Shown: positions 19,211 to 28,821, counted from the stretch's first letter. The stretch is DNA of 64,000 nt from Fabrea salina (GCA_022984795.1 JALIHJ010000035.1:124001-188000), one strand, 5' to 3'. A program made the numbers and translations. Notes: generated by a model from the sequence alone, not told the origin.

Positions 19211-21154
19211 ATGAAGCACTGGAAAGTAAAAACATCAAGGAATTCCAAGTTTAAGTCTGGCGGATTCACAGCAAGTGACTTTAAAACTAGTGTTTTTCCC
19301 ATTAACTTAGACAAGTTCAAAATTAACAGAAAAAACGCCAAAGAATCGGAAAAGTTTAAAAAGCTAGAGTTGGTTTTTCCCAAACCAAAAATCAGGGACA
19401 AAGCACCTAAACACTTAGTTCTGACCTGGGGAAATGGAACTGAAGGAGCTTTAGGTGTTGGGAAGCTTCAATACAGTAAAGGCCCCATTCCAGTACCTGC
19501 TTTAACAAACGTCCAAGTAAAGTCTGTTTCATGCGGTGCAGGAAACACACTAGTTCTTACTGCCGATTCCAGAGTGTATGCTTGGGGGTACAACTCAGTT
19601 GGCCAGTTAGGTTTAGGCGACTTCATCGATAGGTGGAAGCCAGTTGAAGTAACTACTCTTAGAAACATGCCTATTGACAAGTTAGCTGCAGGAGCAGGCC
19701 ACTGCATGGTTATTTGCAGCCAGAAAGTTTACTCTTGGGGCTCAGGAGGCTTTTACCAGACAGGTCACTTTACAAGGGAACACATAAACACTCCTAAACT
19801 TGTAGAAGTTTTTGAAAAGGTAAAGGACGTGAGTTGCGGAGTTGCCCACAGCATTGTGCTTTGTGAAGAAGTGTACTGTGTAGGGGACAACCAGCACGGC
19901 CAATGTACAGGCAATAAGAGTTACTATAAGTTCCCTAAGAAACTAAAACTGCAGAACTGTTTCAAAGTAGAAGCTGGAGGAGCCCACTCTTTGTTTTTGT
20001 GCAGAGAAGGATTGTATGCTTGTGGACTTAATTCGTGTGGACAACTAGGCATAGGCAAAGTAAACAGGGCTTCAAGTCCTAAAAAAGTCACTTGCAAGTG
20101 TAACGAAGAAATAATTCAAATAGAGGCCGGAGAAGAGTCTTCTGGAATGATTACTAGTAAAGGCAGGGTGTATGTTTGGGGCTGGAATGGCTGTGGACAA
20201 CTTGGACAAGGCCACTTTAGCAACCTGTATTACCCAACGTTGTTGAACTTTCCACCTGTGAAGTCAATATCTCTAGGAGTCTCAGCTTCTTTAATAGTGA
20301 CTTACAGTTCAGAGCTCTACATGGCAGGTTGGGTTGGCGAGTACAAACAACTTAAAAAAAAGTTTTCCAGCGAACAAGCATCACTCGAAGACTCCTACTT
20401 AACACCTAAGAACCTTATTTGCATGGACTCGAACTTGGCTTGTCCCAGAAAAGTTTTAGAGGAAAACTGTTTTGCAGTAGTGGCTAACTGTGGAAGAACT
20501 CATGCTGTAGTTCAAGTGCATCAGGAGTTTGTTGTTTTGGGATCAGAAGAAAAAACAGAAACTATTGACCATACTTCTCCAGTGTTTACTTCTGGAACTT
20601 CTAAAGCACCAGTTGAACTAGACCAAGAACCTTCAAAGCCTTTTTTCCCAAGTCCTTCCAATGCTCAACTGCCTAGTATTAGAGGCACTTTTATGCCCCA
20701 TAAAAGACTACCTAGTTCCCAAGAGCCCAAAGCAAAAACCCACAACAACAAGGTCATACTTTCCCAGATTTCTAAAGAAAAAGAACAAAAGTTAATTTTA
20801 GAAATCAACAAAAGAAAAGAAGAAGCCAAAAAACTAGTCCAAGAGACAAAACTCTACCCAGAACTTACTCAAGTTAGTTTCAGTCAGACCACTGAAAAGG
20901 ATAAAAAGTCAGCTACCTACACTGAAAAGTTCAACATAAGAGACAAAGTAAAACGGACTTTAAGTCCTGGACTACCTAACCAACAACTCTCCTTCCTCAG
21001 TCCTAAACACCAAGAAATATGCAGCAACCTTAAAAACTACATTTCAAAATACGATAAAAAGCTTCTCTCAGCACAAAAGACTAAAGAAACTCCACAAAAA
21101 CCGATTAATTTGCAAAAAAGAATCGGAGGAGGCTTTATAAGGAACAAAAATTAA
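19211..21154 (+). CDS. RCC1-repeat beta-propeller protein with basic coiled-coil tail
   Basis: A 647-residue protein. Residues about 65-440 carry RCC1 repeats, seen as recurring G-x-G-x-x-G-x-L-G and VYAWGYNSVGQLGLGD, VYSWGSGGFYQTGH, LYACGLNSCGQLGIGK, VYVWGWNGCGQLGQGH. The tail (about 500-647) is basic, with a short coiled coil (KEKEQKLILEINKRKEEAKK). RCC1 itself is a Ran exchange factor; proteins with an extra tail such as this have diverse roles, so RCC1 function is not claimed. The ATG is one base after the upstream stop and the TAA abuts the stop of the convergent importin gene with no base between. Confidence 0.88.
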   Translation: MKHWKVKTSRNSKFKSGGFTASDFKTSVFPINLDKFKINRKNAKESEKFKKLELVFPKPKIRDKAPKHLVLTWGNGTEGALGVGKLQYSKGPIPVPALTNVQVKSVSCGAGNTLVLTADSRVYAWGYNSVGQLGLGDFIDRWKPVEVTTLRNMPIDKLAAGAGHCMVICSQKVYSWGSGGFYQTGHFTREHINTPKLVEVFEKVKDVSCGVAHSIVLCEEVYCVGDNQHGQCTGNKSYYKFPKKLKLQNCFKVEAGGAHSLFLCREGLYACGLNSCGQLGIGKVNRASSPKKVTCKCNEEIIQIEAGEESSGMITSKGRVYVWGWNGCGQLGQGHFSNLYYPTLLNFPPVKSISLGVSASLIVTYSSELYMAGWVGEYKQLKKKFSSEQASLEDSYLTPKNLICMDSNLACPRKVLEENCFAVVANCGRTHAVVQVHQEFVVLGSEEKTETIDHTSPVFTSGTSKAPVELDQEPSKPFFPSPSNAQLPSIRGTFMPHKRLPSSQEPKAKTHNNKVILSQISKEKEQKLILEINKRKEEAKKLVQETKLYPELTQVSFSQTTEKDKKSATYTEKFNIRDKVKRTLSPGLPNQQLSFLSPKHQEICSNLKNYISKYDKKLLSAQKTKETPQKPINLQKRIGGGFIRNKN

Positions 21155-24100
21155 CTAAGAAGTTAGATTAGAAATCTTTTTCTTCTGGAGCTCAGTTAAA
21201 GTTCCCCAGACTTGACTTAAAGCTTCGGGGTTTTTTTCTTGGATCTTAGAAAACACCAACTTAACCTTAAACTCACTTTCTTTGTACAAAAGTCTAGTTT
21301 CTAGTATTTCTGCTAAGAACTCAACAACATGGGTGAGTCTTTCTTGGTTGGGACCTAATACTAAGTGTGGGTTCTCAACTGCTATGTCCAAAAATAAGTC
21401 GTGCATTAGCTTGGCTTCTGTTTTGTCAAACCTAAGTGGAAGTAAGCTTACCCAAACCCCAGTTAGTGTTTGGAAGTCAATATAGGGACTTTTGTGCTGA
21501 AGAACTCTTCCTAAAGCAGCAATGGCGTTGTCTTTAGCATGCCCGTGTGTTTTCTGGGACTTGTTAACAGGGAAACTCACGGCTTTTTGAAGGGCTTCTA
21601 TTATTTGCTGAGCCCAGGGGCAAAAGGCTTCTTGGGACACTGATGCTGCAAATACGCCTAAACCGTAAACTGCAGCTTGTCTGATCGAGTCACTGGAGTC
21701 CACTGAAAACTTTAAAAGCAGTCCAACTAGTTCATTTAAGTTGTCACTGGGCAAAGCCTCTCCTAAGTGCTCTATAAGGTCATCTACTACAAACAACCCA
21801 AACTTTTTGTCTTCTTGAGAGGCTTCAGGCAGCAAGAACTTAGGGAGCACGTTTTTGTAAATGAACTCTATTGTGGGAACTGACTGGGACTTGTGAGTTT
21901 TGAAAAGAGCTCCGAGCACGTCTGAAATGGCAATGTAAAGGTGGTCTTCTTCGATTTTGTTGTACTCTTGGACTACTGAGTCGCTTTCTTCCAGGTCGTC
22001 TGCTACAACTTGCTGGTTGCGGTTTCTTTTTATGAGTGAAGCTTCTAGGATTTTAATTAGCTTTTCAGCAAAAGCATTGACTTCTTCAACTGTCAGAAAC
22101 TCTAAACCTTGGACTTCTACTAGGGTTTTTATCGAGTCAAGTTGCTTCACTAGTGTTTCGTTGTCAAACTCTTCACACACAACTTCCCAAAGCTTCTCTA
22201 AAAACTTTCGAGACATAGCAAAGCAGGCTTCTCTAGAACTAGGGTGCCCACTATAAGCAATACTCACTACTAAAGAAGCGCAAATTCTAGCAGCAGTTCC
22301 TCTGACGTTTTCGTTGATTTTGTAGGCTAGCAGTGGATAAACTATTTGGCTGGTTTGTTCCACATAGGGGTAGTAGGCTCCTTTAAGTAAGTCAATAAGG
22401 GTCAGTAAAGTGTTCATAGCAAGTTCTTTGTCCTCTATGTCAGCTGTTGAAATAGTAACCTTTTTGGAGCTTCCTGAAAGCAAACTTTGAATGTCTATGT
22501 TGCTTTCTGGTTCACTTGCAATTGAAGCGTTTACTTGCAAAGCGGTGGTGTTTAAGAGACCAGGAATCACGTTAGGCAAGTAAGGCACAAAGTCTCCCTC
22601 CAAGGTACTTGCAATTCTTTGCCAGGCACTTAAAACGTATGCTCTTAAAGGGTCGTTTTGGGTAAGTTCAGTGTTTTGGATAAGGTTTATGAGAGAAATC
22701 ACTTCATAAGCATGCTTGGAAAAAGTTTGTTTGCCTGCAGCTTGGCACAACAAGCTCAGACACTCAATAGCTTGTCCTTTTAGTTTTTTGTGAGTTTCAT
22801 TACTCAGACTTTTTATAAGCTGCAAAGTGCTTTCTAAAGCTATAGCAAAATACTCCCCAAACTGAGCTTTACAGGCACTTGCTAAGGAACTAAGAGCTCC
22901 CAGAGCTTTTTGGATGACAAGTGAAATGTTGTGTGGCTGGGTTTTACTAAGAATCGAGGGCAGAAGTGCACTGGAGTACTGCGTAGCAATAGTAGTTCCT
23001 GAGTTTTCAAGGAAAAGCTTCAGAGAGTAGCAAGCTTGGGCTGATACCCTAGGCACAGAGTCGTTGATTCCACCAAGTAGAATTGGAAGTACTTGGTGGT
23101 GGTGGTCAGCTTGGAACTCGTTTTCAAAGTCCTCTGATAGTTTGCCTATCACTGTATAAGCAGCATACCTAATCTTAGGATTAGAGCTGTTTGAGTTTGT
23201 GCAAGCAACCATAACTATCTCAGAGATCTTTTCAACTTCAGCTATGAATTGGGCTAGTTCAGAAATAGTCATGAGTCCTGCATACTTCATTCTCCAGTCA
23301 TCTGTTTGGTTCAAAGCGCTTTGCACTAAGCAAAGTAAGTCGTCCAAAAGAAAGTAGTCTCCCACAGACTCTACCATTCTAGTCAGTAGTTTTCTTCCCA
23401 GCTTAGCATAGTCAATTTCAACGTCGTTGTCTTCGTTGTCCTTTTCTTCAAAGCCTTCGGAAGGACAACACCAAGTTCCATCTGGCTCAGTTCCTAAGTT
23501 CACCATCATTTCAATTACCTTTTTGCAGATAGCGTCACCTAAAGCTTTGTTTTCTTGGATCTTGGTGTAGAGTCCTTCAGCTACTGTAACTTGGAAGTCC
23601 AAAGCTAAGTACTTGAGACCAGTGTTTTCGGTGTTGAGTTTCATAACTTGGTCTGTAAAGTCGTAAACCACCAACAGTTTGCTTTTGAAAAAGCTAGGTT
23701 CTGTTTCTGCTAAGTCTCTTAAAGACTTTAGGGCTTCTTCGCCTTTAGTCTCTTCATTACCTATTAGCCACAAAACTCCTCCGAACAAGTCATCTGTAAG
23801 GGTTAAAAAGTACTGGGCGTCTGGGCTGTCTAGAGCTTCCACTAGGCTGCAAAGAGTTTCTACAACCGCAAACTTTACTTCTGCGTCGTTGTTTCGAAGG
23901 TTTCTGTTGAAAACTTGGTACAGAGTTTCTCTGTGCTCAGTCATTTGCTCGTGGTAAAATGTGCACAGTCCGCCTAAGACGTGCAACCCTACTACTATAT
24001 AGTGGTTTTCAGAGCCGATTACAAGTTCAAACAGAAAAGGAACTAACTGGTCCCAGTCTTCTTCACTCAAAACAGTAACAGCTAGCTCCACCAAAGCCTC

Positions 24101-24442
24101 GCCTAGTCTTTTGCTAACTACTAGGCTTCTTTCTTTTCTAATTGTGCTCAGAATGCTTTGTTTAATAGAGTCTTTAACTTCTTGAGAGTACTCGTTCCAT
24201 ACCTCTGAGTTTCTGAACTCTAGGTTAGAAAACATCTGCCTTAGAAGAACAGCAGCAAGTTGTTTTGACTGGTTGTTTTCTGAAGTCTGGATAATTCCAA
24301 GCAGTATTAAAGGAAAGGACTGGGATTCTTTCTTCTCAATCAATTGTTGCTCGTGGTACTTCCTAACGTTATTGTCTGCAGACAGTATGCAGTCAAGGTG
24401 CTCAGTTACTTCTTTAATTTGGTTTTCCGAAAAGTGTTCCAT
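21155..24442 (-). CDS. Importin-beta family karyopherin, IPO5/Kap121-like
   Basis: A 1095-residue HEAT-repeat protein, the normal length for importin-5. The beginning (ILSADNNVRKYHEQQL, then SKQLAAVLLRQMFS) is the importin N-terminal domain. Landmarks that match IPO5 include DDWRMKYAGLMTISELAQ, NPKIRYAAYTVIGKLSEDF, VRGTAARICASLV, FGLFVVDDLIEHLGE, DSSDSIRQAAVYGLGVFA and NPHLVLGPNQERL. An acidic loop (EEKDNEDNDVEID) at about 340 is typical. It carries ribosomal proteins and histones into the nucleus in a RanGTP-dependent way. No other domain is fused. Confidence 0.92.
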   Translation of the reverse strand: MEHFSENQIKEVTEHLDCILSADNNVRKYHEQQLIEKKESQSFPLILLGIIQTSENNQSKQLAAVLLRQMFSNLEFRNSEVWNEYSQEVKDSIKQSILSTIRKERSLVVSKRLGEALVELAVTVLSEEDWDQLVPFLFELVIGSENHYIVVGLHVLGGLCTFYHEQMTEHRETLYQVFNRNLRNNDAEVKFAVVETLCSLVEALDSPDAQYFLTLTDDLFGGVLWLIGNEETKGEEALKSLRDLAETEPSFFKSKLLVVYDFTDQVMKLNTENTGLKYLALDFQVTVAEGLYTKIQENKALGDAICKKVIEMMVNLGTEPDGTWCCPSEGFEEKDNEDNDVEIDYAKLGRKLLTRMVESVGDYFLLDDLLCLVQSALNQTDDWRMKYAGLMTISELAQFIAEVEKISEIVMVACTNSNSSNPKIRYAAYTVIGKLSEDFENEFQADHHHQVLPILLGGINDSVPRVSAQACYSLKLFLENSGTTIATQYSSALLPSILSKTQPHNISLVIQKALGALSSLASACKAQFGEYFAIALESTLQLIKSLSNETHKKLKGQAIECLSLLCQAAGKQTFSKHAYEVISLINLIQNTELTQNDPLRAYVLSAWQRIASTLEGDFVPYLPNVIPGLLNTTALQVNASIASEPESNIDIQSLLSGSSKKVTISTADIEDKELAMNTLLTLIDLLKGAYYPYVEQTSQIVYPLLAYKINENVRGTAARICASLVVSIAYSGHPSSREACFAMSRKFLEKLWEVVCEEFDNETLVKQLDSIKTLVEVQGLEFLTVEEVNAFAEKLIKILEASLIKRNRNQQVVADDLEESDSVVQEYNKIEEDHLYIAISDVLGALFKTHKSQSVPTIEFIYKNVLPKFLLPEASQEDKKFGLFVVDDLIEHLGEALPSDNLNELVGLLLKFSVDSSDSIRQAAVYGLGVFAASVSQEAFCPWAQQIIEALQKAVSFPVNKSQKTHGHAKDNAIAALGRVLQHKSPYIDFQTLTGVWVSLLPLRFDKTEAKLMHDLFLDIAVENPHLVLGPNQERLTHVVEFLAEILETRLLYKESEFKVKLVFSKIQEKNPEALSQVWGTLTELQKKKISNLTS

Positions 24443-24449
24443 TTAATAG

Positions 24450-25571
24450 TTAGGGGTACTTAAATTCATCCCTGATATTAGGAGAGTTTCTTTCTTGGGT
24501 GGTAAACACTCCTTTGCTGGTAGGAGTGTCTTCTCCACCTTTGAACTCAAAGTCTTCACCTTGACTGGAAGGACTTTTAGAGCCTGCTTCTTGGTGCTTT
24601 CTGTAAAGAGAATCCTTAGAATGTCTAGAATCAGATCCTCCTTGGGACATGTTGGTGAACTTTGAGTCGTGGTGTCGTGAGCCTTGTTTAGGAAGTGGTT
24701 TGAGTTGGTTGTGCCTAACAGCTCTTCTGAGTTCTTTGATCTTAAGCATGCTGAGTCGGCACTCTTGATCTTTTTCCTTGAGTTTGATATTGAGTTGTTC
24801 GATGTTATGCTTGCTGTCCCTGATTTGGGTTTCAAGGTCCCTGACACGTTTTTTGAGTCTTGTTTCTTCTTCTTTCTTCTTTTGTTCAGTTTCTTTTATT
24901 TTGTTTTCAAGTTCAAGGATGTCCTGTTCAGTAACTTCAGGGGGTTTAGGTTCGTCTTCTTCTTGCTTTTTTTGTTTAACTAGAGATTTAAGTTTTCTGC
25001 ACTTTTCTTCTAAGTCTACACACTTTTCGTGTTTTTCTTTAAGGACCTTTTCGTCTTCTTTCTGTTTAGTAACTAATTCTTTATAAGTGTCTTTTAGACT
25101 TCGAATTTCTTCTTTCAGAGAACTTAACTTCTCAGGGTGGCCTGCTGATTCAAAGTTCATAAGGGCTTTGTTTTGTTCTTTTTCGATTTTCTGGAGTGCT
25201 TTGTTTTCAGACTCAAGTTCTTGGATTCGCTTGTTGAGGTAAGTAGACTGGTTTTCAAGGTCAGTGATTTTGGATTCGTTTAAGTTGCCGTCAAGTTGTT
25301 TCTTCATAGAAGCAATTTCGCGTTTGTACTTGTTGATTTTGTTAAAAGTAACTTCAAGTTCGCGTTCAGTTTCGTTTGAAGGCTTTTCTAAGGTGTGGGT
25401 ACGTGCACGTTGTCTTTCTTGTTTCTTCTGTTTGTCAAGGGCTTCGTCTAGTGCTTTGCTTAGCACTCTAAGTTCGTTTCTGAGTTTTTCGTTTTGCTTT
25501 CTGAGTCTGTCAATGGCTGTTACAGGGTCAAGCATTAAGTTCCCATCTCGGATTTCTTCCAAACCGCTCAT
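24450..25571 (-). CDS. Long coiled-coil protein of unknown function
   Basis: A 373-residue protein from the ATG at 25571 (the open frame upstream runs into the preceding gene and is not used). Almost the whole of residues 15-290 is Glu/Lys/Gln/Leu heptad repeat (for example LRKQNEKLRNELRVLSKALD), ending in LKIKELRRAVRHNQLKPLP. The last 90 residues are polar, Ser/His/Lys-rich and disordered. The layout resembles basal-body or axonemal coiled-coil proteins such as lebercilin, but no specific signature supports a name. It is 7 bp from the importin start and 10 bp from the next gene. Confidence 0.8.
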   Translation of the reverse strand: MSGLEEIRDGNLMLDPVTAIDRLRKQNEKLRNELRVLSKALDEALDKQKKQERQRARTHTLEKPSNETERELEVTFNKINKYKREIASMKKQLDGNLNESKITDLENQSTYLNKRIQELESENKALQKIEKEQNKALMNFESAGHPEKLSSLKEEIRSLKDTYKELVTKQKEDEKVLKEKHEKCVDLEEKCRKLKSLVKQKKQEEDEPKPPEVTEQDILELENKIKETEQKKKEEETRLKKRVRDLETQIRDSKHNIEQLNIKLKEKDQECRLSMLKIKELRRAVRHNQLKPLPKQGSRHHDSKFTNMSQGGSDSRHSKDSLYRKHQEAGSKSPSSQGEDFEFKGGEDTPTSKGVFTTQERNSPNIRDEFKYP

Positions 25572-25581
25572 AGTTAAATTA

Positions 25582-25902
25582 TTACTTATCTTTTCCTGCA
25601 TCGTAAATGTTTCGTTCGAAGTAGTAGTGCGGGTACCCAAAAATATCTGGTTCTTTGTCGTTGAACAAGGTAATCCTTTCCCATTCGTTTACTTCTTCTC
25701 CGTAAGCTAGGTTTATGTACCTAGAGTTCCTGAGGTAACCTTCTTTTCTCAAAGCTTTTGCTGTGCAGTTAAGTGACTTTATGTAAGCGTTGTAGCACTC
25801 TTCCAAGCAACTTTCGTTTCCACTGAAGCACCTCAAAGAGCACTCCTGGGTCATCCCTTTCTGAACTTCTTCTGTGAACTCCTGTCTTACTTCAGCATTC
25901 AT
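25582..25902 (-). CDS. Small protein with two CX3C motifs, possibly mitochondrial
   Basis: A 106-residue protein with ECSLRC and SCLEEC, a pair of C-x3-C motifs separated by six residues, and one more Cys at SLNC. Twin CX3C is the mark of small Tim chaperones and related intermembrane-space proteins, but those usually have 11-16 residues between the pairs. The N-terminus (EVRQEFTEEVQKGMTQ) is helical and also small-Tim-like. The C-terminal half (EEVNEWERITLFNDKEPDIF) is Tyr-rich and not part of that family. A divergent mitochondrial intermembrane-space protein is a reasonable but weak guess. Confidence 0.6.
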   Translation of the reverse strand: MNAEVRQEFTEEVQKGMTQECSLRCFSGNESCLEECYNAYIKSLNCTAKALRKEGYLRNSRYINLAYGEEVNEWERITLFNDKEPDIFGYPHYYFERNIYDAGKDK

Positions 25903-25915
25903 TATTAAGAACTAG

Positions 25916-27478
25916 TTAACTATCAATGAAGGCCTTCCCAGTAGAAACAAGTTGCTGGCTTCTCTGGGCACTTGAAGGAGGACTTGGCCCATAGGACTTC
26001 TTTTGGTCTGCTTCGCTTGCCCTGATTGAGTTCGCTCCTGGGCTTTTCAAGTCGTTTCTGCTCAACCCAAACTGGTAGTCTGTGTTGCCGTTCTCTTGGT
26101 ACTTAGTAGCAGCTTTGCTGAACTGCGAGGTGTTGGGAGTTGCCTTTCCGCTGGAGTCGTAAAACTGGTTCAGGCTTTTCTGGTAAGGAAGTGACTCAGG
26201 GTCTACAGTTGCCACGTTGGGCTTGGGTCTATGAATTGAGTAGGGGTTGCTTACGTTCATGAACTTTGAGTTTAGGTTTCTGCCTCCACTTGCGTAGAAC
26301 TTAGAAGCTGCGTTTTCGAAGTCAACTTTTTTGGCGTCAGGAGTAGAGTAGCCAGAAGCTCCGTAAAACTTTGCAAGGTTCGATTTGAGTTCAGGATTCA
26401 CAGAAGGCTTTGAAGGGGCAACTGGGGGCTTAGCAGGAGCCGACCCAGGTGGAGTGAGTCCCCAAAACTTAGCAGCGTTTTTGGTGTAAACAGCGTCAGT
26501 AGGAACTTTGGGTTGTTGTTTCTTTACTTCTTGAGCCGGTTCTTCAGTAACCCACTTGTAACTAGGGTCCAGGGGGTTGGTGCTTCTCATAGTTTTGATG
26601 CCTTTGGGCAAAGTGCTAGCGTGGGCTCCGTCTATGTCAGTGTTGTTAGTGGGGTTCCTGTCATAGTTCCTTTGCTTTGTTTGGAAAGGCCCCAACCCCA
26701 CTGTTCCGGAACCTGAGCCTTCTATGTCTGAGTTGTTCAAGTGCCTAGTGTGTGGAGAAGAAGCAGCCTTAACTAGTTCTCTAGGTTTGCTGCCTTCTAC
26801 TTGACCTATAGTTAGGAGGTTTCCCTCTTCGTCGCGCCACTTGTATTCGGGAGCTAAGGGATTCGTTCCAGTTTTTTGTCCTCTTTCTTCGCCCTTCAAA
26901 ATGTCAGTCGGGTCGTAGAAGTTGGGCTTTTTAAGTTGTTTTTCAGGAACAGGTCTTGCTCCTTCTATGTCTGCGACTCCCATAGTATCCCGGAGTTTGC
27001 TTTTGTAGTAGGTTTCGGGTTTTGTTCCTTGAATGTCATCAATATTTATATTATCTCTGATAAACTTCGGAGGAGTGTAAGGCCTTACAGAATACTTTGG
27101 AAGGTTGTAAGAGGGTTCAAGGGGGTTAGTGCCTGTTCTAGTGGTTCTAAACTCGTTTTGGCAGGGCTTAGCTTTATCAATGTCGTCAGTAACTAAACTG
27201 TAGTAAGGTCTGTTGAGCGGCTGGTGCAGCTTAGAAGGAGCTGACTTTTCAATGTCAGAAGTAGAGTAGGAATAGTTGGGCTTTTTAGTGTACCTGTACC
27301 CGGTTAACTCAGGTTTGGCTCCTTGAATGTCGTCAGTTTTAAGGGAAGAAACTTCAGGCCTGCTAAACCTCTTGACCTTTGGAGGGAAGTCGTTGAAGGA
27401 AATGGTAGATAAAGACATAAGGTCCTCTACTTAGCAATTACTTCTTGATGGAAAGGGTTCGTTACTTCTCCCAAACAT
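25916..27478 (-). CDS. Repeat protein with about ten DIxGAxP-type motifs
   Basis: Exon 1 (27442-27478) and exon 2 (25916-27426) join through a 15-nt intron and give 515 residues beginning MFGRSNEPFPSRKDLMSLS. An ATG at 27418 could start exon 2 alone, but the upstream exon is open and in frame. From about 35 to 300 a short motif recurs every 25-45 residues: DDIQGAKP, DIEKSAP, DDIDKAKP, DDIQGTKP, ADIEGARP, VEGSKP, SDIEGSG, TDIDGAH. It alternates with TGTNPLEPSY-type segments. The second half has a different repeat (KFYGASGYSTPDA; KFYASGG; QFYDSSGKATPN). No enzyme domain. It could be a filament-binding or axonemal protein; function unknown. Confidence 0.85.
27427..27441 (-). other. 15-nt intron in the DIxGAxP repeat gene
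   Basis: On the minus strand gtaattgctaagtag, phase 1. Retention gives an in-frame TAA at positions 9-11. A at position 10. Confidence 0.82.
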
Positions 27479-27516
27479 TCTTCAAATATTACAAGAAAAT
27501 GGAATCCTTATACACT

Positions 27517-28449
27517 TTACAGGTTAAGTAGCAAACTTAAAGACCCCGAACTAACTAAAAGTTCTGAGTTTGAAAAAGTAGTGGAGGGCACTCCTTTGGC
27601 AAACTCTGAGTAGTCCTTCCAAACAGCGCCTAGGCACTCAGGAGTGCTTCCTTGCAAGTACACCCAGTTCACACTTACGAACTTCCAGTACATAGTAGCT
27701 TCGTAGTTTCCACTTGTTTCAGCCTCGCGCCAGTTTACCATGGGCTCATCTCCAAAGTGGAGTTCGCAAAAGGCCTTAGCTTCAGTTGTAAAACCGCACT
27801 TGCACTGTGTGTACTCAGAACCGTCACTTGATAAGCAGTCTTGGTCTGTTTGGCACTCTTTTGGAAGACTCCCAGCACTCACTGGAGGAGTTTTACAAGT
27901 AAAGTAGTCTTTTTGTTTAACTAAAGGTCCTCCTCCCTTACAAGCTGTTTCATCAGTAGCCCTTTCTCCTGGCTTCACGGAATACTTTTTGGTGCAGATT
28001 TTATTAGAGCACACGTAACCAGGAATGCAGGGAGTAGTGTCTTCAAAGCAGTTTTCTCCGTACTCAAGTCCCTCAATACACTTGCAATCCTGTCCTTCAC
28101 AAGCACAAACCAGGTCTTTTTGTGTGTTGCAAACGTTGATTATTCCAAAAGGGTCGCAGTTGTCTCCTTTTTCTGAAACTGAGTACAAGTAGTACTCTTC
28201 CCAGGAGCCTGAACTCCAGACTTTTCTGTCAAACCAGTACTCACACAGCAAAGGGTAGTCTTTAGAAGCGTAAGAAGGGTGGGGGCATGTGTAGTTTTCT
28301 GGCTGGCAACCCTGCAATTCGAACTTACCAGTTTTGGAGTCGTACTTAACGCACTCATTAGTGTTAAAGTTAATATCTGCACACTGAAAGCTGTAGCACC
28401 TTAAGCCCAGCACAATTCTTAGTAGTCCAAGTACACTTAAGTAAATCAT
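27517..28449 (-). CDS. Secreted Cys-rich protein, possibly GPI-anchored
   Basis: A 310-residue protein that starts with a signal peptide (MIYLSVLGLLRIVLGLRCY) and has about 30 cysteines spread over the body, in pairs such as CACEGQDCKC and CNTQKDLVC. The last 15-20 residues are hydrophobic after Ser/Asn residues (SNSELLVSSGSLSLLLNL), with no basic tail after them, which fits a GPI signal. NYTC-type glycosylation sites occur. The Cys spacing resembles ciliate surface or dickkopf-like knots only loosely. It probably sits on the cell surface. It is divergent from the next gene with 15 bp between starts. Confidence 0.75.
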   Translation of the reverse strand: MIYLSVLGLLRIVLGLRCYSFQCADINFNTNECVKYDSKTGKFELQGCQPENYTCPHPSYASKDYPLLCEYWFDRKVWSSGSWEEYYLYSVSEKGDNCDPFGIINVCNTQKDLVCACEGQDCKCIEGLEYGENCFEDTTPCIPGYVCSNKICTKKYSVKPGERATDETACKGGGPLVKQKDYFTCKTPPVSAGSLPKECQTDQDCLSSDGSEYTQCKCGFTTEAKAFCELHFGDEPMVNWREAETSGNYEATMYWKFVSVNWVYLQGSTPECLGAVWKDYSEFAKGVPSTTFSNSELLVSSGSLSLLLNL

Positions 28450-28464
28450 CCTTGCAGATTAAAT

Positions 28465-28776
28465 ATGGGAATACTGAATTTAGAGCTCCATTGGTCAATA
28501 AGATTCTTCATTAACATGACTGTATTGAACGGCCCAGTCATTTACTACTGGAGCACCATTCCTAAGCAAAAACTACCTGAGCGCGAAAGAAGGGTGAAGT
28601 CGTACCACCAAGTGCGCATGAAGAACAAAGAAGACGTGCAAGTCATGACACCTGAAGCAGAAGCTGTTTACGAACAAATTGAAACAGGCCACAGCCCAAT
28701 TCCTCTCTACTCAACTATTCCGTCTGACGAAGAAATCAAAAAGCACGGTCTTTACATCATAGGCAAAGACTCTTAA
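28465..28776 (+). CDS. Small protein of unknown function, weak N-terminal membrane segment
   Basis: A 103-residue frame. The first 28 residues are moderately hydrophobic (WSIRFFINMTVLNGPVIYYW), followed by a basic stretch (KQKLPERERRVKSYH) and a polar C-terminus. No family is recognised. The size and layout are like small accessory subunits of mitochondrial complexes, which is inference only. Its ATG follows the aataaat-type A/T leader common in this window. Confidence 0.65.
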   Translation: MGILNLELHWSIRFFINMTVLNGPVIYYWSTIPKQKLPERERRVKSYHQVRMKNKEDVQVMTPEAEAVYEQIETGHSPIPLYSTIPSDEEIKKHGLYIIGKDS

Positions 28777-28821
28777 TAACTTAACTGGTCCCTAGGCGCT
28801 CATCTATAATTAATTACGTTA

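Noticed and set aside
24443-24847. Minus-strand frame of 134 codons in another frame of the coiled-coil gene
   Set aside because: It lies wholly inside the real coiled-coil gene, is low in complexity and has no domain.
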